A DNA stretch of 64,000 bases, taken from Variovorax sp. J22G73 (GTDB lineage Bacteria; Pseudomonadota; Gammaproteobacteria; Burkholderiales; Burkholderiaceae_C). The notes below the pieces were generated by a model that was not told the DNA's origin, ran no database searches, and saw only the letters and a list, made by a program, of their open reading frames with translations. The DNA lies in NCBI RefSeq assembly GCF_030317035.1, contig NZ_JASZYK010000003.1, forward strand, positions 434,001-498,000. Direction: 5' to 3'. Positions 37,758 through 46,292 of this stretch are shown one piece after another. A program made the position numbers and the translations under genes. The first letter of the stretch is position 1; each line of letters opens with the position of its first letter.

Positions 37758-40274
37758 ATGCTGAGCATCACGCCGCAGGACGCGCTGATCGACGTGCCGC
37801 GCCGCATCGCGGTGAACGGGCTGGCGCCGGGCGAGCAGGTCGAGATCGCCAGTTGCACCGTGCGCGGCGCAGGCGTGCCGTGGCGCGCGTCGGCGCGCTT
37901 CGCGGCCGATGCGCAGGGCACGGTCGACCTGCAACGCGACGCGCCGCTGTCAGGCGGCTACGAGGGCAGCTACGAGGGTGTGTCGCCGATGGGCCTGGTG
38001 TGGTCGCAGGTGCCGGACACGCAGGGCGCCCGCGAGCAGTTCGGCGCCGAGCCGGGCGCCGCGCTGCGCACCGACATCACGGTGCGCCGCGGCGGCAATG
38101 CAGGCGATGCGAGCGAACTGCAGGGCGGCTTCGTGCAGCGCCTGGCCGCGGAAGGCGTCACGCGCCGCGAGGTGCGCGAAGAAGGCCTGGTCGGCACGCT
38201 GTACCTGCCAGCGGGGCCGGGGCCGCACCCGGCCGTGATGATCCTCAACGGCTCGGGCGGCGGCATCAACGAGCCGCGCGCGGCGCTGTATGCCTCGCAC
38301 GGCTACGCGGCCTTCGCGCTCGCGTACTTCAAGGCGCCGGGCCTGTCGGACTACATCTCGAACACGCCGCTCGAATACTTCGAGACCGCGCTCGCCTGGC
38401 TGCACCGCACGGTGAAGCCGGCGCAGGGCTTCGTCGCGCTCAGCGGCCAGTCGCGCGGTGGCGAACTGGTGCTGCTGCTGGGCACGCTGTTTCCCGAATC
38501 GGTGTCGGCCGTGGTCGGCTACGTGCCCGGCGCGGTGGTGCATTGCGCGCAGAACGCGTGCGACCCGGCGCTGGGGCGCGAAGGCCCGGCCTGGCTCTTT
38601 CGCGGGCAGCCGCTGCCGCATGTGTGGGAGCGCAACCGCACCGCCACCTGGGCGCCGTGGGACGAAGGCCCCGAGCCGCGCCGCCATGCCGATGCGCTGC
38701 TTACGGCGCTGCAAGACCCCGAGGCCGTGGAGCGCGCGCGCATCCGAGTCGAGCGCATCCGCGGCCCGGTGATGCTGCTGTCGGCCACCGACGACGGCTC
38801 GTGGCCGTCCAGCCTCTACAGCCGCATGGTGACCGAGCGCTTGGCGCAGTTCGCGCACCCGCATGCGGTGGCGCACCTCGACTTCGAGGGCGCGGGCCAT
38901 TCCATCCTGTTCCCCTATGTGCCGACCACGCAGCTCGGCTATGCGCACCCGGTGTCGGGCCGGCGCAGCACCTCGGGCGGCACGCCCGCGAACAACGCGC
39001 ATGCCGACGAGGCTTCGTGGCAGGGCGTGCTGCGCTTCCTGCAGCAGGCCGTGGCCGCGCGCAACGCACCTTCCGGAGACACACCCCCAATGACCGATTC
39101 CACCCTTTCCTTCGACCTCGTCGATGCCAGCGTGCCGCTGGCCGCCGGCAGCGCCGCCCATGCGGTGCGCCACCAGCGCGACAAGGTGGTGGCCGCCACG
39201 CAAGGCAGCTACGAAGCGCTGTTCGACGCGGCCTTGTCGGGCCCGCCGCTGGCCGAGCGCCTGCTGGCCGCGCTGGCCATCGCGCGCAGCGCCGGCAGCA
39301 CCGCGCTGCAGGCGCACTACCGCGCGCGGCTCGACGCTCTGGCGCCCCTGAGCCCCCTGAGCGTGGAGCAGCAGGCCGCCGCCGATGGCGCGCCGGTGGA
39401 AGCGCTGGGCGGCGATGCGCGCCTGCAGGCCGTGCTCGCATTCACCCGCACGCTGACCGACCGGCCGGTGGAGGGCGACCGCGAAGCGCTGCTGAAGCTG
39501 CCCGCCGCCGGCCTGTCGACGCCCGAGGTGGTGGCGCTGGCGCAGCTCATTGCCTTCGTGGCCTATCAGGTGCGCGTGGTCGCGGGCCTGCAGGCGCTGG
39601 CCGCGCTCGGCAGCGACGGCGCGGCGCCGGCGGTGCAAGACCCGGCCGCGCCCTTCGTGCACCCGGCCAACCTGCCGCCACCGGGCGAGCCGCTGCGCAT
39701 TGCCGGCTACACCAGCGAAACGCTGGGCTGGAAGGCCTGGCTCCCGGTGATCGACCTGGCGCAGGCCACGCCCGAACAGGTGCGCGTGCTCGACACCAGC
39801 CACCCGAAGGCGCGCACCTCCGACTACTACCTGCTGCTGGTGCACCAGCCGCGCATCCTGCAGGAGCGCGCCACGGTGTTCAACGCCATCATGTACGCGC
39901 CGGGCGGGCTGTCGCGCGCCGAGCGCGAGCTGGCGAGCGCGGTGGTCTCGCGCGTGAACGGCTGCGTGTACTGCGCCTCGGTGCATGCGCAGCGCTTCGA
40001 GCAGCTGGCGCGGCGCAACGACGTGATCGCGCAGGTCTTCACCGACCCGCACACCGCCGGCACCACGGTGCGCGAGCGCGCCATCGTGCAGCTGTCGATC
40101 GCGCTCACGCGCGAGCCGGCCAGCCTGGGCGCGCAGCAGCTCCAGGCGGCGCGCGCGGCGGGGCTCGGCGACCTGGAGATCCTCGACGCCATCCATGCGG
40201 TGGCGATCTTTGCCTGGGCCAACCGGCTGATGCTGAACCTGGGCGAGCCGGTGTACGCGGCGGGCCGCGCTTAG
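37758..40274 (+). CDS. fusion of BAAT/thioesterase-type hydrolase with CMD/AhpD-like peroxidase domains
   Basis: 838 residues in one frame. Residues 1-440 resemble the acyl-CoA thioesterase/BAAT family: an N-terminal beta-sandwich, then an alpha/beta hydrolase with nucleophile Ser232 in GQSRGGE, acid in SATDDGSW and His in GAGHSI. From Met445 a different module begins. It is a helical region like the Avi_7170-type CMD protein, then an AhpD-like domain with VNGCVYCASVHAQRF (Cys736, Cys739, His743). An internal ATG at 39090 has CCGGAG upstream with good spacing, so a separate peroxidase product could also be made. Substrate is probably linked to the imported compound. Confidence 0.8.
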   Translation: MLSITPQDALIDVPRRIAVNGLAPGEQVEIASCTVRGAGVPWRASARFAADAQGTVDLQRDAPLSGGYEGSYEGVSPMGLVWSQVPDTQGAREQFGAEPGAALRTDITVRRGGNAGDASELQGGFVQRLAAEGVTRREVREEGLVGTLYLPAGPGPHPAVMILNGSGGGINEPRAALYASHGYAAFALAYFKAPGLSDYISNTPLEYFETALAWLHRTVKPAQGFVALSGQSRGGELVLLLGTLFPESVSAVVGYVPGAVVHCAQNACDPALGREGPAWLFRGQPLPHVWERNRTATWAPWDEGPEPRRHADALLTALQDPEAVERARIRVERIRGPVMLLSATDDGSWPSSLYSRMVTERLAQFAHPHAVAHLDFEGAGHSILFPYVPTTQLGYAHPVSGRRSTSGGTPANNAHADEASWQGVLRFLQQAVAARNAPSGDTPPMTDSTLSFDLVDASVPLAAGSAAHAVRHQRDKVVAATQGSYEALFDAALSGPPLAERLLAALAIARSAGSTALQAHYRARLDALAPLSPLSVEQQAAADGAPVEALGGDARLQAVLAFTRTLTDRPVEGDREALLKLPAAGLSTPEVVALAQLIAFVAYQVRVVAGLQALAALGSDGAAPAVQDPAAPFVHPANLPPPGEPLRIAGYTSETLGWKAWLPVIDLAQATPEQVRVLDTSHPKARTSDYYLLLVHQPRILQERATVFNAIMYAPGGLSRAERELASAVVSRVNGCVYCASVHAQRFEQLARRNDVIAQVFTDPHTAGTTVRERAIVQLSIALTREPASLGAQQLQAARAAGLGDLEILDAIHAVAIFAWANRLMLNLGEPVYAAGRA

Positions 40275-40289
40275 ACGCTTTTCAACTAT

Positions 40290-40318
40290 CGATGCCGGAA
40301 CTCGGTCGTTCCGCATCG
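40290..40318 (+). terminator. hairpin after the ABC/peroxidase operon
   Basis: CGATGCCGGAAC and GTTCCGCATCG pair with one bulged C around a six-base loop, 16 bases after the operon's last stop. No T-run follows. It may be the operon end or part of the leader of the next gene. Confidence 0.45.
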
Positions 40319-40371
40319 GCATGCGCGGCGCAAGAATCCGGGCCTCTTCCAGTCACACACCCGGGCCCCGC

Positions 40372-40587
40372 ATGACCATCCAAGCCATCAACGTTCGCAA
40401 CCAGTTCAAGGGCAAGGTGCACGCCATCCACCGCGGTGACGTGCTGTCGGAGGTCGACGTGGAAACCGCGTGGGGCATCGTGTCTTCCGCGATCACCACG
40501 CGCTCCGTCGACGAGCTGCAGCTGAAGGTGGGCTCCGACGTGATCGCGCTGGTCAAGGCGACCGAAGTGTCGATCGCCAAGCTCTGA
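40372..40587 (+). CDS. molbindin (Mop/TOBE domain) molybdate-binding protein
   Basis: 71 residues, a single Mop unit: NVRNQFKGKVHAIHRGDVLSEVDVE, SAITTRSVDELQL, GSDVIALVKATEVSIAK. Family members assemble as hexamers that bind molybdate or tungstate in the cytoplasm. ATG 40372 is chosen over an upstream ATG at 40321 that adds an unrelated leader. No molybdate transporter or molybdenum enzyme is nearby. Confidence 0.88.
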   Translation: MTIQAINVRNQFKGKVHAIHRGDVLSEVDVETAWGIVSSAITTRSVDELQLKVGSDVIALVKATEVSIAKL

Positions 40588-40681
40588 GGCACATGCAAGC
40601 CGGCAACCGGGCACGGGTCTTTTTGGTGATGCGCTCCTTGGTCTGCGCGTTCTGCAGCCCCTTCGCCTGCGCGGGGCACCC

Positions 40682-40954
40682 ATGAGCGGCACGCTTGTCG
40701 AGAGCTTCGGCCTGGCGCTGCGCCAGCTGCGCACCGAGCGCGACCTGTCGCAGGAGCAGCTGGCCGCGCTGTCGGACCTGAACCGCTCTTACCTCGGAGA
40801 AATCGAAAGGGCGAAGGTGATCGCCTCGCTCGCCACGGTGCACAAGCTCGCGCAGGCGCTCGGGCTGAGCGTGACGGGCGTGTTCCTTCGCTGCGAGCAG
40901 ATCGAGCAGCAGCGGGTGATACGGCGCATCGACCTGACGTCGTTCAGCCGATAG
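40682..40954 (+). CDS. XRE-family helix-turn-helix regulator
   Basis: 90 residues. The domain GLALRQLRTERDLSQEQLAAL, LNRSYLGEIERAK, SLATVHKLAQALGLS is a complete XRE/Cro DNA-binding fold covering most of the protein, with a short tail (VIRRIDLTSFSR). A 94-base gap separates it from the molbindin. There is no toxin partner or phage context. Targets unknown. Confidence 0.85.
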   Translation: MSGTLVESFGLALRQLRTERDLSQEQLAALSDLNRSYLGEIERAKVIASLATVHKLAQALGLSVTGVFLRCEQIEQQRVIRRIDLTSFSR

Positions 40955-41095
40955 GGCGGATGGGCATTCGCCGGCTGGATGCGGCTGGCGACCACGATTC
41001 GCCCGTCCCCCTGAAAACCCCCATGGCTGCGCATTGCCGCGGCGCCCGTGAAACCCCATACTGGGTTCCCACGTCGCGTTTCACCGGAGCCTCCC

Positions 41096-41293
41096 ATGAG
41101 CAACGAACTGCGCAAGAAGCTGCATGACCTGGCCGAACTCTGCGAGAACGCCCCCGACCCGCAGACCCGGGCCATCATCGAGGCCATCCGGCTGCAGACC
41201 GCGGTGCTGAACGAACGGCTGTTCTCCATCGAGCTGCAGCTGGGCGTGCTCACCAAGCGGCTGGAAAACACCCCGGAAAGCACGGCGGGCTGA
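41096..41293 (+). CDS. small alpha-helical protein of unknown function
   Basis: 65 residues, predicted almost wholly helical with heptad character ([45 protein letters not shown]), so a short coiled coil is likely. ATG 41096 follows CCGGAG, supporting the start. It ends 32 bases before aroC. I do not recognise the family; it could be co-transcribed with aroC. Confidence 0.6.
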   Translation: MSNELRKKLHDLAELCENAPDPQTRAIIEAIRLQTAVLNERLFSIELQLGVLTKRLENTPESTAG

Positions 41294-41325
41294 GGGGGCC
41301 GCGCTTTGTAGGGATAATCCCCGCC

Positions 41326-42441
41326 ATGAGCGGCAACACCTTCGGAACACTCTTCGCGGTCACCAATTTCGGCGAGTCGCACGGCCCGGCCATCGGCTGC
41401 GTCATCGACGGCTGCCCCCCGGGCATGGCACTGAGCGAGGCCGACATCCAGGGCGACCTCGACCGTCGCCGCCCCGGCACCAGCCGCCACGTCACCCAGC
41501 GCAACGAACCCGACGCGGTGCAGATCCTGTCCGGCGTGTACGAGGGCAAGACCACCGGCACCCCCATTGCGCTGCTGATCCAGAACACCGACCAGCGCAG
41601 CAAGGACTACGGGCAGATCGCCCAGCAGTTCCGCCCCGGCCACGCCGACTTCACCTACTGGAAGAAATACGGCATTCGCGACCCGCGCGGCGGCGGGCGC
41701 TCTTCGGCTCGGCTCACCGCGCCCATGGTCGCGGCCGGCGCGGTCGCCAAGAAGTGGCTGGCCGAAAAGCACGGCATGGTGTTTCGCGGCTGCATGACGC
41801 AGGTCGGCGAAATCGCCATTCCCTTCGAGAGCTGGGAGCACGTTCCCAACAACCCCTTCTTCGCCCCCATCGCCGACGTGAGCGCGCTGGAGGACTACAT
41901 GGACCGCCTGCGCAAGGCCGGCGACTCGTGCGGCGCGCGCCTGCGCGTCACCGCCACCAACGTGCCCGTGGGCCTGGGCGAGCCGCTGTTCGACAAGCTC
42001 GACGCCGAAATCGCCTACGCCATGATGGGCATCAACGCGGTGAAGGCGGTGGAAATCGGCGCCGGGTTCGACAGCGTCACCCAGCGCGGCACCACGCACG
42101 GTGACTCCATCACGCCCACCGGCTTCGCCACCAACAACGCCGGCGGCATTTTGGGCGGCATCAGCTCGGGGCAGGACCTCGAGGTGAGCATTGCCATCAA
42201 GCCGACCAGCTCGATCATCAGCCCGCGCCAGTCCATCGACGTGAACAACAACCCCGTCGAGGTGGTCACCAAGGGCCGCCACGACCCGTGCGTGGGCATT
42301 CGCGCCACGCCCATCGCCGAGGCCATGCTGGCGCTGGTGGTCATGGAGCATGTGCTGCGCAACCGCGCGCAGTGCGGCGACGTGCACCAGGCCGCCGCCG
42401 AGCGCAGCGAAGCCACGTCGCCCCAGGCGTCCTTCCTGTAG
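41326..42441 (+). CDS. aroC: chorismate synthase
   Basis: 371 residues. It catalyses the last step of the shikimate pathway, 5-enolpyruvylshikimate 3-phosphate to chorismate, using reduced FMN. N-terminal [18 protein letters not shown] contains the active-site His; [14 protein letters not shown] and [13 protein letters not shown] follow, the latter in the form typical of betaproteobacteria. GGGIS-type cofactor residues lie in [11 protein letters not shown]. Its TAG overlaps the GTG of the next gene by one base. Essential housekeeping enzyme, strongly supported. Confidence 0.97.
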   Translation: MSGNTFGTLFAVTNFGESHGPAIGCVIDGCPPGMALSEADIQGDLDRRRPGTSRHVTQRNEPDAVQILSGVYEGKTTGTPIALLIQNTDQRSKDYGQIAQQFRPGHADFTYWKKYGIRDPRGGGRSSARLTAPMVAAGAVAKKWLAEKHGMVFRGCMTQVGEIAIPFESWEHVPNNPFFAPIADVSALEDYMDRLRKAGDSCGARLRVTATNVPVGLGEPLFDKLDAEIAYAMMGINAVKAVEIGAGFDSVTQRGTTHGDSITPTGFATNNAGGILGGISSGQDLEVSIAIKPTSSIISPRQSIDVNNNPVEVVTKGRHDPCVGIRATPIAEAMLALVVMEHVLRNRAQCGDVHQAAAERSEATSPQASFL

Positions 42442-43640
42442 TGTCCGCGCCGCCGACAGTGGCCGCTGCCGCCGGGCGGGGCCACCTGCTGGCGTTTGCA
42501 GGCCTGTCGGCCAGCTATTTCGCGCACATCGGTTTCTTCAACCCCTACCTGCCGCTGTGGCTCAAGGAGCTGGGGCTACCGATCTTCACCATCAGCCTGC
42601 TGGCGTCGGTGCAATCGATCACCCGGGTGTTCGCGCCCTACGCCTGGGGCGCCCTCAGCGACCACACCGGCCAGCGCGTGAAGCTGCTGCGCTTCAGCGC
42701 CGCCGTGGCGCTGGCGAGCTCCTTCGGCCTGTGGTGGCACGGCGGCGCGTGGTGGCTGGCGCTGGTGCTGCTGGTCATGTTCACCCACACCAGTTCGATG
42801 ATGTCGCTCACCGAGGCGGCCATGGCCCAGCTGGTGGCCGGCGACTGGGGCCGCTACGGGCGCATTCGGCTGTGCGGCTCGGCCGGCTTCCTGCTCACCG
42901 TGTTCGTCGCGGGCGAGTGGTTCGAGCGCTTCGGCATGAAGCACTTTCCCGCGTGGGCCGCCGGCACGCTGGCCATCGTGCTGCTCGCCACCCTGAAGCT
43001 GCCCGACGTGCGCGAGCCGCCGGCCGCGCACGGCAGCGTCAAGGAGCCCATCGGCCCGGTGCTGCGCAACCCGGCGGTGCGGTGGTTCTTCGCGGCGCTG
43101 TTCTTCCAGGTGATGTCGCACTTCTCGGTGTACGCGTTCTTCTCGCTGTACCTCGACTCCATCGGCTACAGCAAGAGCACCATCGGCCTGCTGTGGGCGC
43201 TGTCGGTGCTGGCGGAAATCGTGTGGTTCTTCCTGCAGGGCCGGCTCATCGGCCTGATGCCGATGCCGCGCTGGATGCTGGTGTGCGGCATCGCGGCCGT
43301 CGCGCGGCTGGGGCTCACCGCCGGCCTGGGCGGCTGGATTGCCGCGCTCATCGTCGCGCAGTGGCTGCACGCGCTGAGCTTCGCGGCACACCACACCACC
43401 TGCATCGCCGTGGTGTCGCGCCGCTTCCCCGGACATTTGCGCGGGCGCGGGCAGGCGCTGTTCACGGTGATCGGCTATGGCTTCGGCGGCGTGCTGGGCG
43501 TGCTGCTGGGCGGGGCCGTGGCGCAGGAGTTCGGGTACCGGACGATGTTCGCCGCGGTGGCGTTGCTGGCGGTGGCGGGGAGCTTGTGTGCGTGGCGGGT
43601 GGTGAGGCTGGAGCCGATGGAGCGGCCCAGGCAGGGCTGA
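42441..43640 (+). CDS. MFS transporter, 3-phenylpropionate/HcaT-like
   Basis: 399 residues with 12 membrane helices. The segments SASYFAHIGFFNPYLPLWLKELG, YGRIRLCGSAGFLLTVF and IGLLWALSVLAEIVWFF match the MFS_1-like/HcaT (PPP permease) group. The start is GTG 42441, sharing one base with the aroC stop, so it is coupled to aroC. Substrate is likely a small aromatic or hydrophobic acid, by family only. Confidence 0.85.
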   Translation: MSAPPTVAAAAGRGHLLAFAGLSASYFAHIGFFNPYLPLWLKELGLPIFTISLLASVQSITRVFAPYAWGALSDHTGQRVKLLRFSAAVALASSFGLWWHGGAWWLALVLLVMFTHTSSMMSLTEAAMAQLVAGDWGRYGRIRLCGSAGFLLTVFVAGEWFERFGMKHFPAWAAGTLAIVLLATLKLPDVREPPAAHGSVKEPIGPVLRNPAVRWFFAALFFQVMSHFSVYAFFSLYLDSIGYSKSTIGLLWALSVLAEIVWFFLQGRLIGLMPMPRWMLVCGIAAVARLGLTAGLGGWIAALIVAQWLHALSFAAHHTTCIAVVSRRFPGHLRGRGQALFTVIGYGFGGVLGVLLGGAVAQEFGYRTMFAAVALLAVAGSLCAWRVVRLEPMERPRQG

Positions 43641-43668
43641 TCGGCGCGACCGCGCAGGCACGGCCTCC

Positions 43669-44370
43669 TCAGAAAAGCCGATAACCCAGCATCGCGACCA
43701 CCGCCGCCGTCATGTGCGCCGGGCCGGTCGGCACGGCGCGCTTGTGATGCGCGCCGCGCAGTGCGAACACGATCGCCATCAACAGCGATGCCACGACGAA
43801 CGCCGCATAGATCGTGGGCAGCGCGGCCCAGCCGAACCACGCACCGGCCACTGCAAAGGCCTTGAGGTCACCGTAGCCCACGATGTCGCGGCCGGTGTTC
43901 GAGCGCACTGCCACTGTCACCAGCCATGGCGCGAGGTACCCCGACACAGCGCCGAGCACGTTGTCGGAAGCCGACCCCGTGGACGCGCGATAGAGCAGCC
44001 CCAGCCACAGTAACGCGAGCACGACCCTGTCCGGAAGCAGTTCATGTCGAACGTTTATCGCAGTCAGCAGGATCCATCCGAGCAGCAGCACGCACAGCAT
44101 CGCGGTGTCGAGCGACGCGCCCCGCGCAAACGCGAGGCCGACACATGCCAACGCCGCACCGACGACGATGGCGAACTTGCTTGCCTTCGAGATGTCGAGT
44201 TCCGACGTGTCGCGCAGAAAGGGCTGGTAGTTCAGGTGCTCGCTGGCCCACGCTCTGTGCATGTCGAGCGGAATGCGCCGGATCCATGGCAACAGCGCAA
44301 AGGCTGCGAGTGCGCCGCCGCCGAGGGCGTAGGCCACGAGGGGTCCGATGTTCAAGGGCAGGGACAACAT
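43669..44370 (-). CDS. A24 prepilin-peptidase-like membrane protein, first catalytic Asp replaced
   Basis: 233 residues, about six membrane helices, lacking the cytoplasmic Cys-rich domain of PilD. The second catalytic motif GYGDLKAF is intact (Asp168). The first motif, normally with Asp before the LLPD element, reads AINVRHELLPD with Asn106; spacing to Asp168 (62) matches the catalytic pair. Loss of that Asp suggests altered or no aspartyl protease activity. It follows the J-like/TonB-type gene by 74 bases on the same strand, with no pilin genes nearby. Confidence 0.7.
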   Translation of the reverse strand: MLSLPLNIGPLVAYALGGGALAAFALLPWIRRIPLDMHRAWASEHLNYQPFLRDTSELDISKASKFAIVVGAALACVGLAFARGASLDTAMLCVLLLGWILLTAINVRHELLPDRVVLALLWLGLLYRASTGSASDNVLGAVSGYLAPWLVTVAVRSNTGRDIVGYGDLKAFAVAGAWFGWAALPTIYAAFVVASLLMAIVFALRGAHHKRAVPTGPAHMTAAVVAMLGYRLF

Positions 44371-44444
44371 TCAATCTCCGACGAGGATGCGCAGCGATGT
44401 TCGCCGCAGCGGGCGCCAGCTCGTAAAAGTGGGAGCGAGGGCGA

Positions 44445-46274
44445 TCATTGGCTTTTCGGGCGCAAGGCCAACACCATCTGGGGAGGTACCTTGCCTTGCT
44501 CGGGCAACGGCAGATATTCGGTCTTGAGAATGCCGCGCAACGCCGCCTGATCCCATTCGGGCATGCCGCTCGACTTGGACAGGCGGGCGCCGGTGATGGC
44601 GCCATCGGGTGCGAGGTCGACCGTGTACTCGACCACCGGGTTGCCTGCCACGTTCGCCGTGAAGACGATGTGGGAGCGCACCTTGGCGGCAATCCGGTCG
44701 CCCCAGCTGGCTTGCGCGGTCGGTGGCTGCGCCATCGTTCGAGGGGCCAGTGTCTGCGCCGCCGATGGCTCGGGCTTGAGGGATGCAGCACCTTCGCTCA
44801 GCACGAAGTTGATCGGCGCCAGGTACCAGACGGCGCCGGTCTTGCCAGTCTTCTCGCGGGGAATGACGAGCCGCGCGGCCTTGACCGCGTCGACAGCCGC
44901 AGCGTCCAGCCGCTCGTAGCCCGAACTCTGTGCAACGCGAATTCCCCGGACGGTGCCGTCGCTGTCGGGCAGCACCTTCACGAGGACCCTTCCTTGTTCA
45001 CCCAGCCGCTTCGACAACGCCGGGTACACCGGGCGCGGTGCCACGCTGTATTCGGCCGTAGGTACGTCGGACGTCGCGATGCTGGTGCGGGGCGGTGGCG
45101 CGGGTGGCACGGGTGAAGCAGTTGGCGCAGCCGGTGCGAAGGTTGGTGATGTGGGCGACGTCGGGATGAGCGTGGCCGGCGGCCGGGCCGTCTGCGAAAC
45201 GAGCGGCTCCGAGACCGGCATCCTCCCGCCCTGCCACTTGAGATATGACTGCAGCAGCACGAAGAGCAGCAGGCCCACGCAGAAGATCACGAACCAGGCC
45301 ACCAGCTGGGAGGGCTTCAACGGCGTGCGCGGCGCGGCGGTCGCAGACGCGGCGCCACGAGGGCTCAGGCGGAATGTCGAACTCGCCGCCCTGGCATCGA
45401 TCTGCCGCCACGCCGCGATGTTGTCGGTCTTCGACGTCAACCGCACCCAGTTGGGAAAGAGCCCCGCCGCTTGCAGCACATGGTCGAGGCCCAGCGCCAC
45501 GGCTTCCTCGCCGGGGTTGGCGCGTTTGCGCAGCAGGTCGAGGTACTTCAGCTGCGGTTCCCGGTGCGCGGGCGGCAGGTCGGCATGGGCGTGTTGCTCC
45601 ACGATGGCGGCGTCGACCACGTGGCCCGCCTTGCCCAGCCGCTGCAGCCGGGCGGAGTCCTTGCGCCATTCGAAGACCTCCGCGGCCGCCTCGAACAGGT
45701 GCTCGTGCCCCGCCTGCCAGCCGCTGGCCAGGATGTGCGCGACGTTGGCTTCGAAGAGGAAGCGGGCGTCCATGTCGAGCAGGCGTTCGTCTTCCAGCGC
45801 GGCACCAAGCAGCATCGCAGCGTCGTCGATCGACAGGGGCGGACGCTCGGTGAGGCGATCGGCGAACGCCACGATCGCCGCGTGTGCGTTCTCATGGGGC
45901 GAGACGGGGCGGGGTGCTTCGGTTGGGGGCTGCGTCGCCGCATCGGCACGGTCGATTTGCGCGGCGGGCTCCGACGGTGCGTCTTGCTCGACGGGCCTTT
46001 CCTGAACTTCCTGTGGTTGCGGCAGCTCCTGCAAGGCAGGTGCAGGTGCAGGTGCAGGTGCAGGTGCAGGTGCAGCCCCGGATGCATCGGCCGGCGGCCT
46101 GCGGCGCGCCCAGGCCAGCGCGGCTTCGTAGGTCTCGCGCAGCCGCTGGAAGGCGGCCGCTTCGGTTTCCTGGTCGATCTTCTTCAGTTCGGAGGCGTAG
46201 GCCCGCCGAACGGCGCGCTCGTCGGCGTCGGGACGCAGGCCCAACGCGAGCAGGAAGCCCGGTACATCGTTCAT
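44445..46274 (-). CDS. J-like domain fused to transmembrane TonB/TolA-type protein
   Basis: 609 residues. Residues 1-58 resemble the J-like domain of HscC partners DjlB/DjlC: a LLALGLRPDADERAVRRAYA helix, KID in place of the HPD tripeptide, and FQRLRETYEAAL. An Ala-Pro repeat and acidic linker follow. After a helical region comes one membrane helix (about 324-346), then a Pro-rich periplasmic stretch. A TonB C-terminal-like domain lies at about 415-495 (YPALSKRLGEQGRVLVKVLPDSDG) and a second TonB/TolA-like domain at about 520-609. It probably sits in the inner membrane with J-like head in the cytoplasm. The adjacent Hsp70 is the likely partner. Confidence 0.75.
   Translation of the reverse strand: MNDVPGFLLALGLRPDADERAVRRAYASELKKIDQETEAAAFQRLRETYEAALAWARRRPPADASGAAPAPAPAPAPAPALQELPQPQEVQERPVEQDAPSEPAAQIDRADAATQPPTEAPRPVSPHENAHAAIVAFADRLTERPPLSIDDAAMLLGAALEDERLLDMDARFLFEANVAHILASGWQAGHEHLFEAAAEVFEWRKDSARLQRLGKAGHVVDAAIVEQHAHADLPPAHREPQLKYLDLLRKRANPGEEAVALGLDHVLQAAGLFPNWVRLTSKTDNIAAWRQIDARAASSTFRLSPRGAASATAAPRTPLKPSQLVAWFVIFCVGLLLFVLLQSYLKWQGGRMPVSEPLVSQTARPPATLIPTSPTSPTFAPAAPTASPVPPAPPPRTSIATSDVPTAEYSVAPRPVYPALSKRLGEQGRVLVKVLPDSDGTVRGIRVAQSSGYERLDAAAVDAVKAARLVIPREKTGKTGAVWYLAPINFVLSEGAASLKPEPSAAQTLAPRTMAQPPTAQASWGDRIAAKVRSHIVFTANVAGNPVVEYTVDLAPDGAITGARLSKSSGMPEWDQAALRGILKTEYLPLPEQGKVPPQMVLALRPKSQ
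46037..46072 (-). repeat. hexamer tandem repeat encoding Ala-Pro
   Basis: Six perfect copies of CAGGTG (as read on the plus strand) with a partial seventh, encoding the AP repeat after the J-like domain. Copy-number change stays in frame. Confidence 0.9.
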
Positions 46275-46292
46275 CGGCGCCGTCGCTTTCGG

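Noticed and set aside
40682-41293. Possible toxin-antitoxin pair (XRE protein and 65-residue protein)
   Set aside because: They are 141 bases apart, not overlapping, and the small protein has no toxin motif. The latter fits better with aroC.
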